A stretch of 51,811 bases of DNA, taken from positions 1 through 51,811 of the forward strand of contig JADJGA010000005.1 in assembly GCA_016708265.1 (NCBI GenBank). The letters are read 5' to 3'. Both the position numbers and the translations under genes were made by a program. Under the pieces are notes generated by a model, which searched no databases, had not been told where the DNA came from, and worked only from the letters and a program-made list of their open reading frames with translations. Of the stretch, positions 19,188-29,801 are shown piece by piece. The stretch is from Saprospiraceae bacterium. GTDB taxonomy: Bacteria > Bacteroidota > Bacteroidia > Chitinophagales > Saprospiraceae. Each line of letters opens with the position of its first letter. The stretch's first letter is position 1.

Positions 19188-22100
19188 TTAATCATTACCA
19201 TCAGGGTGGCAGGCATAACAGGCACTGCTAAGATAAACATACCCATTTACTCCATCATGATCATCATCGACTTCGGCCTGATTATTATGTTCATGACAAT
19301 TTATACAACTGAATAAAGAATAATTGCTTGAATTGAAATGACAATCAGAGCAAAGATCCCATTCTCCTTCATGTTTGCCGCTATAAATGGGGAAATACAT
19401 TCCATCATGGTCAAAAGTCGATGGTTCCCAGGCAGTCTGAGTATGACACAATGTGCAATCAGTAGGAAACTGTGCAGCAGCGTGATTTGGATTTGTCGTG
19501 CCGTTATAATCGCTGGCATGACATCCGAAACATATGGTAGGTGTATTGTTGTAATTACCGTTGTGACATTCTACACAAGCAAGCGAAACATGAGCTCCTT
19601 CCAAAACATAAAAATCATTATGAATATGGAACAAAGCCGGATTCCAGTTTGGTTCAGTAGTATGACACATTACGCAATCCATTGGTAAATTCAAATTTAT
19701 ATGGTTTGGATTGGTAGCATTATTATAATCAGAAGTATGGCAACCTGAACAAGTATTTGGTGTATTGCTGTAATTTCCATTGTGACACAAGCCGCATTCA
19801 TTTGCTATCGTAGCATGGCCTCCTGTGAGGGGGTAAAAATTGTTGTGATCAAATGTTGAAGGAGTCCAGGAGTTCTGAGAGTGACAGCCTGCGCAGTCAG
19901 TTGGAAATTGTTCCTGAAGATGATTCGGGTCAGAAGCATTGTTGTAATCATCATTATGACAGCCAAAACAAGTGTTTGGAGTATTATTGTAATTTCCGTT
20001 ATGGCATTCTGCACAATCAAGTGATGTATGAGCACCTGCAATAACATAATAATCATTGTGATTTGGCATTGATGCGGGATTCCAGCCTGGATTTGTAGTA
20101 TGGCATGATGCACAATCGGTAGAGAATCCTAAATTATTGTGATCAGGATTTGACGAAGAATTATAATCATCCTGGTGGCATTCTACACATGTATTCGGAG
20201 TATTGCTGTAAGAGCCATTGTGGCAAACTGCACAATCATTGGCAATCTCAGCATGTGCTCCTGTCAGAGGATAGACGTTATTATGATCAAAAGTTGCAGG
20301 ACTCCATGCATTCTGACTATGACAGATGGTACAGTCATTCGGATAATCTCCAGCTTCATGATCAGGATCGGTAGTATTGTTGTAATCATCATTATGACAG
20401 CCAAAGCATGTGTTTGGAGTATTATTGTAGTTTCCGTTATGGCATTCTGCACAATCAAGTGTTGTATGAGCACCTGCAATAACATAGTAATCATTGTGAT
20501 TTGGCATTGATGCGGGATTCCAGCCAGGATTTGTAGTGTGGCATGATGCACAATCGGTAGAGAATCCTAAATTATTGTGATCAGGATTTGACGAAGAATT
20601 ATAATCATCCTGGTGACATTCTACACATGTATTCGGAGTATTGCTGTAAGAGCCATTGTGGCATATTGCACAGTCATTGGCAATCGCAGCATGTGCACCG
20701 GTCAATGGATAAACAGTATTGTGATCAAAAGATGCAGGACTTCACGCATTCTGACTATGACAGATGGTACAATCATTCGGATAAGCACCAGCTTCATGAT
20801 CAGGATCGGTAGTATTGGGGTAATCATCATTATGACAGCCAAAGCATGTGTTTGGAGTATTATTGTAATTTCCGTTATGGCATTCTGCACAATCAAGTGA
20901 TGTATGAGCACCTGCAATAACATAGTAATCATTGTGATTTGGCATTGATGCAGGATTCCAGCCAGGATCAGTGGTGTGGCAGGTTTGACAGTCATTTGAA
21001 AAACCAAGGTTTGCATGGTTAGGGTTGGCAGTATTGTTATAATCTGACTGATGACAGCCATTGCATGTATTTGGAGTATTATTGTAATTTCCATTATGAC
21101 ACAGAGCGCATTCGTTAGCAATTTCAGAATGGCCTCCGGTCAATGGATAAACAGTATTATGATCAAACGATGTAGGACTCCATGCATTCTGACTATGACA
21201 AATGGTACAGTCATTCGGATAACCTCCTTCTTCATGATCAGGGTTGGTAGTGTTGTTATAATTATCTGAGTGACATCCAAAACAGGTATTTGGAGAATTG
21301 TTATAATTACCATTATGGCAAGCTGCGCAATCACTAGCAATAGCCACATGGGCTCCTTCAATCAGATAATAATTATTATGAACTGCAAAAGTTGCCGGAC
21401 TCCAACCCGGGGTTGTAGTATGACAACTTGCGCAATCAGTACTAATGCCCAGTGTTGGGTGGCTTGGATTTGAGCTTTGATTAAAATCGTTCATATGGCA
21501 ATCAGCACAAACCGAGGATGTACCTGAGAAACCCGCACTATGGCAGCTTGTGCAGTCTAAACCAATATGTCCCCCAGTCAAAGGAAAATCAGTATTGCCG
21601 TGGTCAAAATTATCTTCTGCATCCCCTGTTGGATGACATGCCAGGCAGGCATTATTGCTGTAAAAATATCCTTGAACATCTTCATGCTCCTGATTTGTTT
21701 CAGGATTTGTATGGCAATTGATACAAGTGAATTGGCTATAATCTCCTTGGTTATTATGACAATCCATGCACTGATCCCACTCGTTTTTATGTTTTCCGCT
21801 GTAAATGGGGAAATACTGTCCATCATGATTGAAAGTTGATGGATTCCATGCAGTCTCGGTATGACAAGATGCACAGTCATTGGGGAATTGAAGCAGAATA
21901 TGATTAGGATCTGTTGTGGCATTATAATCATCTGAATGACATCCTGCACAGGTATTGGGTGTATTGTTATAATCTCCATTATGGCATACAGCACAATTGT
22001 TTGCTAATGCAGCATGGGCACCGTTCAACATATAATAATTATTGTGAACTGAAAATGAAGCCGGATTCCAGCCGGGATTTGTAGAATGGCATTGGATGCA

Positions 22101-24626
22101 ATCAGTACTGATATTCAAATTTAAGTGACTTGGATTCTGACTCTGATTATAATCCTGAGTGTGGCAAGAGGCACACACAGATGATGTTCCTTCAAAACCA
22201 TTGGAATGACAACTTAAGCAATCAACTCCGCTGTGTCCGGATGTAAGAGGGAATCCGGTTGTATTATGATCAAAAACAAAGTCAGCATCTCCGGTGGGAT
22301 GACATGCAAGACAAGCAGGATCAGAGTATATATAACCTGAAACATCGGTATGCTTTTGATTAGTCTCAGGATTTTGATGACAACTTACACATGTGAATTG
22401 CTTGAAATTACCAGGTGAATTATGACAATCCATACATTGATCCCATTCCCCTTTGTGCTTACCGCTGTAAATGGGGAAATATAAGCCATCGTGATTGAAT
22501 GTGGAAGGCACCCAGGAATTCTCTGAATGACATGTTTCGCATTCTTTAGGAAACTGTAAAGTAATATGATTTGGATCTGTAGTGCCATCATAATTGTCAC
22601 GATGACAACCATAACAGGTATTAGGAGTATTTATATAATTTCCATTATGACATGCAGCGCAGTCATTTGCTATCACAGTATGTTTTCCTTTTAATGCATA
22701 AAAGGCATTATGATTATCGAATTTTGCAGGATCCCAGCCGGGATTTGCAGTATGACATTGAGCACAATCCAGAGAAAGTCCTAATGTTTTATGGTTTGGG
22801 TTTAAGGTTGAATTAAAATCATCGGTATGACAAGACTGACATTGATTTGGTGTATTTTCAAATCCGTTTGCATGACAGCGTATACAATCAACTCCACTGT
22901 GTCCCAAAGTAAGGGGGAATCCTGTAGAGTTATGATCAAAACTGACATCAGCATCACCGGTCGGGTGACAGGCTAGGCAGGCAGCATTATTATATGAATA
23001 GCCATTTACAGTTTTATGTGCATCATTAGTTTCCGGATTTTTATGACATGAAATGCAGGTAAACTGAGTGTAATCTCCTGTATTACTGTGACATTCGCTG
23101 CATTGATTCCACTGATCCTTGTGTTTGCCGCTGTATATCGGGAAATAAAGTCCATCATGGTTGAAAGTGGTAGGGGTCCATGATGACTCTGTATGACAGG
23201 ATTCACATTCTTTAGGAAACTGACCTGCAATATGATCAGGTTCTTTTACCTCTGAATAATCTTTACTATGGCATCCATAACAAGTATTCGGGGTATTATT
23301 GTAAATACCTTTATGGCATGCAGCACAATCATTTGCTATTACAGCATGCTTTCCATTTAAAACAAAAAATGAATTATGAATGTCAAATTTTGCCGGACTC
23401 CAGTCAGGTTCTGTAGTATGACATGTTTTGCAATCAGTGTCTAACCCTAATTTTTTATGATCCGGATTTACTGACTGGTTGTAATCAGCAGTATGACAAT
23501 CCAAACAGACAGTAGAAGTACCCTCATATCCGGTCTGATGACAACTCAGGCAATCCGTATTTTTATGGGCTCCTGTAAGAGGAAATGCAGTTGTGTTATG
23601 ATCAAATGCATTGTCAGCATCACCTGTAGGATGACAGGCAAGGCATAAATTGTCTGAATACTGATAACCTGCAGTGTTTTTATGCGCATCATCAGTTTCA
23701 GGATTTTTATGACATGCAATACATGTATTCACTTTATAATCGGAAGGATTGTTGTGGCACTCGCTGCATTTGTTCCAGGTGCCTTTATGCTTGCCTGAAT
23801 ATATAGGGAAATGAAGAGCATCATGTGAGCTGTAAACTGCCGGATTCCATTCAGGATCTGTTGTATGGCATTCCTTGCAATCGTTGGAAAAGCCTGCCAG
23901 CTTATGATCAGGTTCTGAAGTTTTTTCATAATCGGCTTTGTGGCAACTGAAACATTCATTAGAAACAACTGAATAATCTTCTGATTTATGACAAGCGGCA
24001 CAATCATTTATGTTATGTCCTTTATCAAGCGGGAAGAAGCTGTGATCTACTTTATCAGTATTCCATCCGTTATTGACAAGATCATGGCAATCAATACAAT
24101 TCTCGGAAAATCCCTTTGACTTATGATCAGGTTTGGTGGTATTATTAAAATCATCTCTGTGACAATCAATACATTGATTTCCCAAAGGACTGAAAACCAA
24201 GTAAGACTCATTTTTATGGCAATCAAAGCAGTTGACAGAAGCATGTACTCCAAATAATGGAAATGAAGTCCTCTCATGAATCTCATTAATATTCTCAACT
24301 ATCCAGGATTGCGGAGTGTGGCAACGTGCACAATCATCTCCGACAGTCTGCTGATGTATGTCCTGATGGCAGGATTTGCAGTCTGATTTTGCTTCTTCAA
24401 ATATCAGGCTTGAATGGCACAATCGGCAGTCAACTGCCCTGTGTTGTCCTGTTAGAGGGAATTGAGTGATATCATGTGTAAATATTGCCTTTTTCGAATC
24501 AAATTTCCAGCTATCTGCGGTATGGCATTGAGCACAGTCAATAACAAGCCGGTCTCCATGAGGCGACTGGCCCCATAAGGAAAATCCAAACAGGATCAAT
24601 ATTATTATTTGTGACAATCTGAGCAT
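19188..24626 (-). CDS. Giant 73-heme cytochrome c with higher-order repeats (in-frame TGA)
   Basis: One frame of 1812 residues, interrupted once by TGA at 20742-20744 where sister repeats have TGG (SQNA-W-SP). A signal peptide (MLRLSQIIILILFGFSLWGQ) sends it out of the cytoplasm. I count 73 CxxCH motifs, 52 before and 21 after the TGA, about one haem per 25 residues. Recurrent phrases are HNGNYNNTPNTCxGCHxxDYN, FPIYSGKHK and CLACHPTGDAD. Two exact super-repeats are visible: 666 bp (222 aa, 9 haems) at 23794, 23128, 22462 and 21796, and 438 bp (146 aa, 6 haems) at 20917, 20479 and 20041. The C terminus CYACHPDGND matches the 13-heme paralogue. No S-layer, lipobox or type IX sorting domain is seen. 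Likely an extended periplasmic or surface electron conduit. Confidence 0.9.
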
Positions 24627-26452
24627 AACAACTTTCCGTTTTTATAAATTACTATCTCTTTACCTTTTCTCTGTTCTCTGAAATGACATTTTTCACATGA
24701 CACCTTATTATGAGCCCCATCCAGTTTGAAGGCAGCATTATCGTGATTGAAATTGCTGCGATCCCAGTTTTCAAATCCATGGCAGCGCTTACAATCCGTC
24801 TCACCATTCTCCGTAAACTGATCTTCATGCTTATTTTCATGGCAAGATATGCATTTATTTTCTAGTCCTAAGAATTTTTGACTTATTATTTTATTATTTT
24901 CATAAGTAATATGACATTTCCTGCACTCTGTCCTGTTATGTTTTCCTTCAAGTTTAAATTTGGTTTTATTATGGTCAAAAGAGATAATATTCCAGGAATC
25001 ATCGCTGTGGCATTTTTTGCAGTCATTGGCAGGCATGATTTCATTGCTGATGTGACCAGAATGAATATTGTCATGGCAGTCAACACATTTGATTCCTATA
25101 TCCCTGAATTTCCATTCTGCCGATTTTTTATGACATGAGATACATGGCGTTGCAATGTGAGCCCCTGATAAAGAGAATGCTGATTTTTCGTGCTTATCAA
25201 AATCAAAACTGCTTTCAGTAAATCCGGCAGTACTATGACAAGCATTGCAATCATTGTATTTCGTATTTGCAAATTCTCCCTTATGATAATCTGTATGACA
25301 TACAGCACATTTGTCATGGGGCAGGGGATTTGTCATTTTCGTTCCTGTATGGCATTTTTTGCAATCAACAGTGTTGTGTTTACCTTCCAGAGAGTATCCA
25401 GTCAGAGTGTGATTGAAATCTTTTAGTTTTGAATTGATTTTGAAGGTTTGCTGATTATGACAATCTTCACATTTGGAGCTGAATTTTTTTTCATGTTCAT
25501 CTATGTGACACGTGAGGCAGTTTATTGAGGGAATGGCTTCAAATTCCTTATAATTGCCTTTGGTTCCAGGTCTGCTATCGTGGCACTTTTTGCAGTCGAT
25601 TATCTTGTGTTTGCCTTCAAGTTCGAAGCCTGTCAGGTTATGGTTAAAATTTGAGTTAGCTTTTATTTGATGAAATGACACCTCATTGTGGCAGGATGAA
25701 CAGTTTGTTCCAAATTCACCATGGTGAGGATCCTCATGGCATGCAGAACAAGACTTAAATGGAATCCCTGAAAAAACCTGAAATTCTTTGCCTGCTCTTA
25801 ACTCTTTTTTATGACATGATTCGCATTTTTGTTTTTCATGCGCTCCATTTAATGGAAAATCTGATTTATCATGATTAAAAAGTGGAGCGGGTTTGAATCC
25901 CTTATAATTGTGGCATTTGGCACAATCATTTGAAAGGGTTTTCTGATGATAGTCATCATGGCATGTCAGACATTTTGTATCAAGTCCCAAAAAAGTTTTA
26001 TCCAGTTTTTTAATATTTGGATCAGATACATTAGCGTCCTTGTGGCATTTGGCACAATCCTCAATGATGTGTTTGTCCTTCAATTCATATCCGGTAAGAT
26101 TATGATTGAAATTCTTTTTATCAAAACGGATCATCTCGAAATTCAGGCCGTGATGATCACTGTGGCAACTAATACAACTTCTTCCTTTTATATTTTTCGA
26201 TTTGTGATAACCTTTATCCTGTGAAATCCTGATATTGAGTTCTTTATGGCAGTCAAGACATTTTTTTTCTGAAATTTTTTCTCCGAGTTCATGACATTTA
26301 GTACAGTTGTTCAGGCCTTCAAGATGTGAATGTGCTTTTGACAGTTTGCCGGGTGATAGCTGACTATAAGCAGGTAAGCAGGGAATAATAAATATTGCAA
26401 AAATAAGCAATACATTATAAAAAAATATGATATGTTTTTTGTTTGTAATCAA
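24605..26452 (-). CDS. 23-heme cytochrome c
   Basis: Unbroken frame. The longest frame starts at 26566 inside the upstream gene, but a TTG at 26450-26452, 1 bp after the upstream TAG, gives a compact signal peptide (IIFFYNVLLIFAIFIIPCLPA then YSQ) and is preferred. About 615 residues with 23 CxxCH motifs. Repeats alternate cytochrome c3/c7-like units with LxGKHxxxxCxxCH (for example LTGFELEGKHKIIDCKKCH), and DxHxxxF linkers supply extra histidines for bis-His ligation. The stop overlaps the start of the 73-heme gene by 22 bp, so the two are translationally linked. Probably takes electrons from the cytochrome b/Fe-S pair upstream. Confidence 0.88.
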   Translation of the reverse strand: MITNKKHIIFFYNVLLIFAIFIIPCLPAYSQLSPGKLSKAHSHLEGLNNCTKCHELGEKISEKKCLDCHKELNIRISQDKGYHKSKNIKGRSCISCHSDHHGLNFEMIRFDKKNFNHNLTGYELKDKHIIEDCAKCHKDANVSDPNIKKLDKTFLGLDTKCLTCHDDYHQKTLSNDCAKCHNYKGFKPAPLFNHDKSDFPLNGAHEKQKCESCHKKELRAGKEFQVFSGIPFKSCSACHEDPHHGEFGTNCSSCHNEVSFHQIKANSNFNHNLTGFELEGKHKIIDCKKCHDSRPGTKGNYKEFEAIPSINCLTCHIDEHEKKFSSKCEDCHNQQTFKINSKLKDFNHTLTGYSLEGKHNTVDCKKCHTGTKMTNPLPHDKCAVCHTDYHKGEFANTKYNDCNACHSTAGFTESSFDFDKHEKSAFSLSGAHIATPCISCHKKSAEWKFRDIGIKCVDCHDNIHSGHISNEIMPANDCKKCHSDDSWNIISFDHNKTKFKLEGKHNRTECRKCHITYENNKIISQKFLGLENKCISCHENKHEDQFTENGETDCKRCHGFENWDRSNFNHDNAAFKLDGAHNKVSCEKCHFREQRKGKEIVIYKNGKLLCSDCHK

Positions 26453-26453
26453 T

Positions 26454-27775
26454 CTATTTCTTATGTGATAAAAGAGTATAATTAAATCTTTTTGAAATCT
26501 GAATGCCTGTTTTTTCAAGAAATTGAGTAGGTAATTCTCCACCAGCGAATATATACACAAGGTCATTTGTCAAATTCAATTCTTCTCCGGATTTTAATTG
26601 CAATATAACGCTATTTTCCCTAATTAATTGTACATTAGACTCTAAAATTAAATTTATTTTATTGGTTTTTGCTGCATTGTTAATATTTTCAGAATTTTTT
26701 GGTTTTAGCCTGCTGAATTTTTCACTTCTGTACGAAAGTGTCACTTCATTATTTTCAACCAGTAATAAAGCGCTCTCAATTGCAGAATCACCTCCACCAA
26801 CAACCAAAACTTTTTTATTTGAGATCAATTCAGGTTCGAGCAATTTATAAGCAACTTTTCAAGTCTTTCTCCCTCCACATTTAGCTTTCTCGGAGTTCCT
26901 CTTCTGCCGATAGCAAGTAAAACTCTGTGAGCCGAATAACTATCACCAGATGATGTTTCTACTTTGAAATTACTATTTTCTTTTTTTATATGTTCAACTT
27001 TCTTATGTTCAAGGATTTTAATATTATATTTAGAGATAAGATCAGTCCATAGTGCCAGCAATTCAGTTTTACTTGTATTAAATAGTTTTAATTTGCCATA
27101 CCCGGGTAATTCCATAGGAGCTGTCATTACTATTTTTGCTCTTGGAAAATTAGAAACTGTTCCTCCAAGTGAATCCTGTTCGAGAGTGATAACTTTCATT
27201 CCCAGCTTATTTGCCTCAAGTGATGCTGAAATTCCTGCAGGTCCTGCACCTATTACAAGGAGATCATAATCTGCGTTATGATTTTTTTCAATGGTTTTAA
27301 ATATGCTGTCGGCTGCTTGCCTGCCTTGTTCCACACTGTTTTTTATAAGTCCCATTCCTCCTAATTCACCAGCTATGAAAATCCCATGAACATTGGATTC
27401 AAAATTATAATTTACGTGAGGAAGATCCACTCCGCGTTTTTCAGTGCCTATTCTCAGTGATATAGCTTCTACGGGACAGGCATGGAAACAGGCACCGTGC
27501 CCTATGCACCTCGAAGCGTTGATCAGAGTAGCTCTGCCATTCCTGATGCCAATGATCTCCTCTTCAGGGCATGCCATTACGCATGCACCGCTTCTGATGC
27601 AGGAGTTTGGATCAATATACGGATAAAGTGACACAGGTTCATGGATACCATCTTCTATAGCCCTTTCAATTTTGTGTTCCGAATCCAGCGATTCCTTTTT
27701 AAGTTTTCGCAGGTAAAATAAGATTATTGCAAAACACAATAGTCCGACACTTCCATAAATGATCATTTCTTCCAT
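26454..27775 (-). CDS. Membrane-anchored Fe-S/FAD pyridine-nucleotide oxidoreductase (frameshifted)
   Basis: An N-terminal membrane helix (residues 5-22) is followed by two ferredoxin-like motifs, C59-x5-C65-x3-C69-P and C90-x5-C96-x3-C100-P. Then comes a thioredoxin-reductase-like flavoprotein with FAD-binding GAGPAG near residue 178 and a second GxGxxA NAD(P) site (VLVVGGGDSAIES). A missing G near 26857 splits it; repaired length is about 440 residues. It resembles YpdA-like proteins fused to a ferredoxin domain. Proposed role: electron entry from NAD(P)H or ferredoxin to the cytochrome b encoded immediately upstream, with which it shares one base (TGATG). Confidence 0.82.
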
Positions 27776-28623
27776 CAGAAAATCCAGTTATAACCTAAAG
27801 TAAGTGCTACTGCAACATGAATGATCATAATGATCAGCATGATAAGAGCAAAAGGAAGGTGGGCAATATGCCAATACCGGAATAGACGCTGCATAAGAGC
27901 CAACCTCTGTATTTTCCTGTTCAGTGATACTTCCCTTGATATATTTTTTATTATATTTTTCTTTTCAGAACCTGACATATTTAATTCTTTAAGTTTATTT
28001 TTAATTTGGCCCAATTGCCTGCGATCACTAAAATATTGGCTAATCAAGCCTTGTGACCCATCTGGCTGTAAACTAATAGATGAAATAAAATCAGATTCGC
28101 TGCCTTCGGAAGCAATATTTCTCATATTTGAAGTAATACTGCTCTTCATTTCCCTGATCTCTGACAGGCTAAGTTCCCTTCCCTGCATAGTCCTGGGTAT
28201 CTGCAGATAGATGAATCTTCCTATCACACCACTTAATACAACAGCGACCATGCTCCAGAAGCTTACCGATACGATTCCCCCCAATTTGAATGCAGTATGG
28301 AATAAAATAATGATCGATCCGAGTGTACAAAGAAAAATGTGAAGTTCCAGCCAATGTTTCAGGATCCATACTCTTGCCAAGGATTTCATCCTTTTACGGG
28401 CCATATATCCAAAAACCCCGATCAGGATCATAAGAGTTCCAATTATACCAAATCCATGTCCATATAGTCCGTTAGGCTTCAGAATTTTATGGTCATGATG
28501 ATAGAATCTTTCTTCAAGAGAAGTGCCATAATAAGACGAACCAATGTATATAATATAGACAGTCACAGCAACTGAAATTGCGATCAGCAGAAAGATATAT
28601 AAATCGTGAATTCTTTTTGTCAT
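27775..28623 (-). CDS. Membrane cytochrome b-like protein
   Basis: 282 residues, intact. Membrane segments at about 8-30, 52-72, 92-112, 116-138 and 255-277, with a 110-residue charged cytoplasmic or periplasmic loop between the fourth and fifth. Histidines inside or at the ends of helices (WLELHIFLCTLGSIIILFH; RYWHIAHLPFALIM, IIHV) fit two b-type haems, as in cytochrome b561 or ferric-reductase-like proteins. First gene of the cytochrome operon; likely moves electrons across the membrane from the Fe-S/FAD protein to periplasmic multiheme proteins. The quinone or direct donor cannot be told from sequence. Confidence 0.75.
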   Translation of the reverse strand: MTKRIHDLYIFLLIAISVAVTVYIIYIGSSYYGTSLEERFYHHDHKILKPNGLYGHGFGIIGTLMILIGVFGYMARKRMKSLARVWILKHWLELHIFLCTLGSIIILFHTAFKLGGIVSVSFWSMVAVVLSGVIGRFIYLQIPRTMQGRELSLSEIREMKSSITSNMRNIASEGSESDFISSISLQPDGSQGLISQYFSDRRQLGQIKNKLKELNMSGSEKKNIIKNISREVSLNRKIQRLALMQRLFRYWHIAHLPFALIMLIIMIIHVAVALTLGYNWIF

Positions 28624-28639
28624 AAATAAAATTTAATGC

Positions 28640-28669
28640 AAGATATATAGAAAAAAATCAGATACAAAA
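28640..28669 (-). promoter_or_regulatory. Possible Bacteroidota promoter of the cytochrome operon
   Basis: On the minus strand, TTTTG (TTG at 28665-28667) lies about 18 bp before TATATCTTG, close to the TTG / TAnnTTTG promoter pattern of Bacteroidota with one deviation. It lies 17 bp upstream of the cytochrome b start. Suggestive only. Confidence 0.3.
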
Positions 28670-28910
28670 TTTTTCTAACTTTTATTAACGTACTTTATCG
28701 GTATTAATTGGATTCTGTACGGATTTCTTACTGGATTTACATGAACTTTGCCTTTCATCCTTGTATTAATCATTCTTCTTAATATTGTAAATAAGTTGTT
28801 TAATTTTTGCAGTAATTGTGTAATTATTTTAAAACATTTTCGTTTGCCTGTAGTAAAAAATCATTTTCATACGTATTAAAAAAAATATTGTGTAATTAAA
28901 ATTTTGTAAT
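28670..28910. other. AT-rich divergent intergenic region
   Basis: Separates the leftward cytochrome operon from the rightward secreted hypothetical gene. Very AT-rich, with A and T runs. No RNA gene or clear repeat seen. Confidence 0.4.
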
Positions 28911-29801
28911 ATTAAAACGAAATTTAATTTATTTAAAATCAGCGGATTAATTGTTTTTTTGATTTTAATTTTGCTTTTTGCCATCAAGGCAGGCGATGTA
29001 TTCCGGCATAAACCCGGACAGGAATTGATGCAGATGATTGATCCTGATTCATTAAAAAATCCTGAAGGTATCACCGAACAAAGAATTACCCAGATCACAA
29101 TTGTCAACGGAAAGAAAAAAGTCCAGGAGACAATAATCAAAATGAAAGGTGACAGCATTATTGAGAAAAAAGTGATTGAAAAAGAAGGAGACGACGTTGG
29201 TGATTCACCTTTTAAATTTGAATACAGATTTGGAGATGGATTTGAAAGTGACAGTATGTTTAGTAAATCCAGAGACAATTTCAATTTTGGTTTCTTTCCT
29301 GTAGATTCACTCATGAAATCATTCAGATTCAACTTTGACAGCCCTACATTTGATTTTAATTTCGATGATAATCCTGATAACTGGCCAAAAGGATTTGGTG
29401 AACCATTTGATTTCGAAAAACGCAGAAATGAAATGATTCCGTTTGGAAATGATATCGATAAGATGATGGAGGATATGTTTAAAAGATATAATTTTGATTT
29501 CAACGAAATTCCGGGATGGGAAGGCCAAAAGAGCCCAATGAACAAAAAGGCACCGAAGTCTTTGAGTGAGATCATAAGGTCAAGCCTGCTCAACGATGGA
29601 TTCATCACCGATGAAGAACAGAAATACAAATTCGAGATCAGTGAAAAAGGACTTAAGATCGACGGGAAAAAGCAGGATCAGGCTGTTTTCGAAAAATACA
29701 AAAAAATAATCGAGGACAATACAGGAGTTGAACTCGGCGACGAGTTTTCTTTCAACTTTTCAAATAATAAAAAACTGGAGAGCAAGGCGAGGAAGATATG
29801 A
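28911..29801 (+). CDS. Exported hypothetical protein
   Basis: The frame is open from well upstream. No ATG gives a complete signal peptide, but reading from ATT at 28911 gives (I)KTKFNLFKISGLIVFLIL, an excellent signal peptide, so either ATT is the initiator or an ATG was misread; a TTG at 28959 is the fallback. The mature part is rich in Phe, Asp and Asn (FNFGFFPVDSLMKSFRFNFD) and ends with a conserved-looking C-terminal domain (KYKFEISEKGLKIDGKKQ). About 296 residues. The family is unrecognised. A 70-bp copy of its 3' end recurs at 31197-31275. A long antisense frame exists but has no support. Confidence 0.65.
   Translation: MKTKFNLFKISGLIVFLILILLFAIKAGDVFRHKPGQELMQMIDPDSLKNPEGITEQRITQITIVNGKKKVQETIIKMKGDSIIEKKVIEKEGDDVGDSPFKFEYRFGDGFESDSMFSKSRDNFNFGFFPVDSLMKSFRFNFDSPTFDFNFDDNPDNWPKGFGEPFDFEKRRNEMIPFGNDIDKMMEDMFKRYNFDFNEIPGWEGQKSPMNKKAPKSLSEIIRSSLLNDGFITDEEQKYKFEISEKGLKIDGKKQDQAVFEKYKKIIEDNTGVELGDEFSFNFSNNKKLESKARKI

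Noticed and set aside
10860..20744. UGA recoded as tryptophan
   Set aside because: Two genes have TGA where Trp is expected, but several genes here use TGA as a true stop in ATGA overlaps (crtI, crtZ-like, cytochrome b), and TGG is used normally elsewhere.
19853..20900. Numerous plus-strand frames opposite the heme repeats
   Set aside because: They recur with the same period as the minus-strand repeats, are rich in Met/Ile/Cys from antisense CxxCH codons, and are shadows.
19188..24626. CRISPR array or simple satellite
   Set aside because: The repeats are long (438 and 666 bp), in one reading frame and encode CxxCH motifs; there are no short identical repeats with unique spacers.
24605..26566. 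Start of the 23-heme gene at 26566
   Set aside because: It would overlap the oxidoreductase gene by over 110 bp and place a basic stretch before the signal peptide. The TTG at 26452 fits better.
28829..29629. 266-residue open frame on the minus strand
   Set aside because: It is antisense to the exported hypothetical gene, has Ser/Leu/Ile-biased shadow composition and no recognisable motif.
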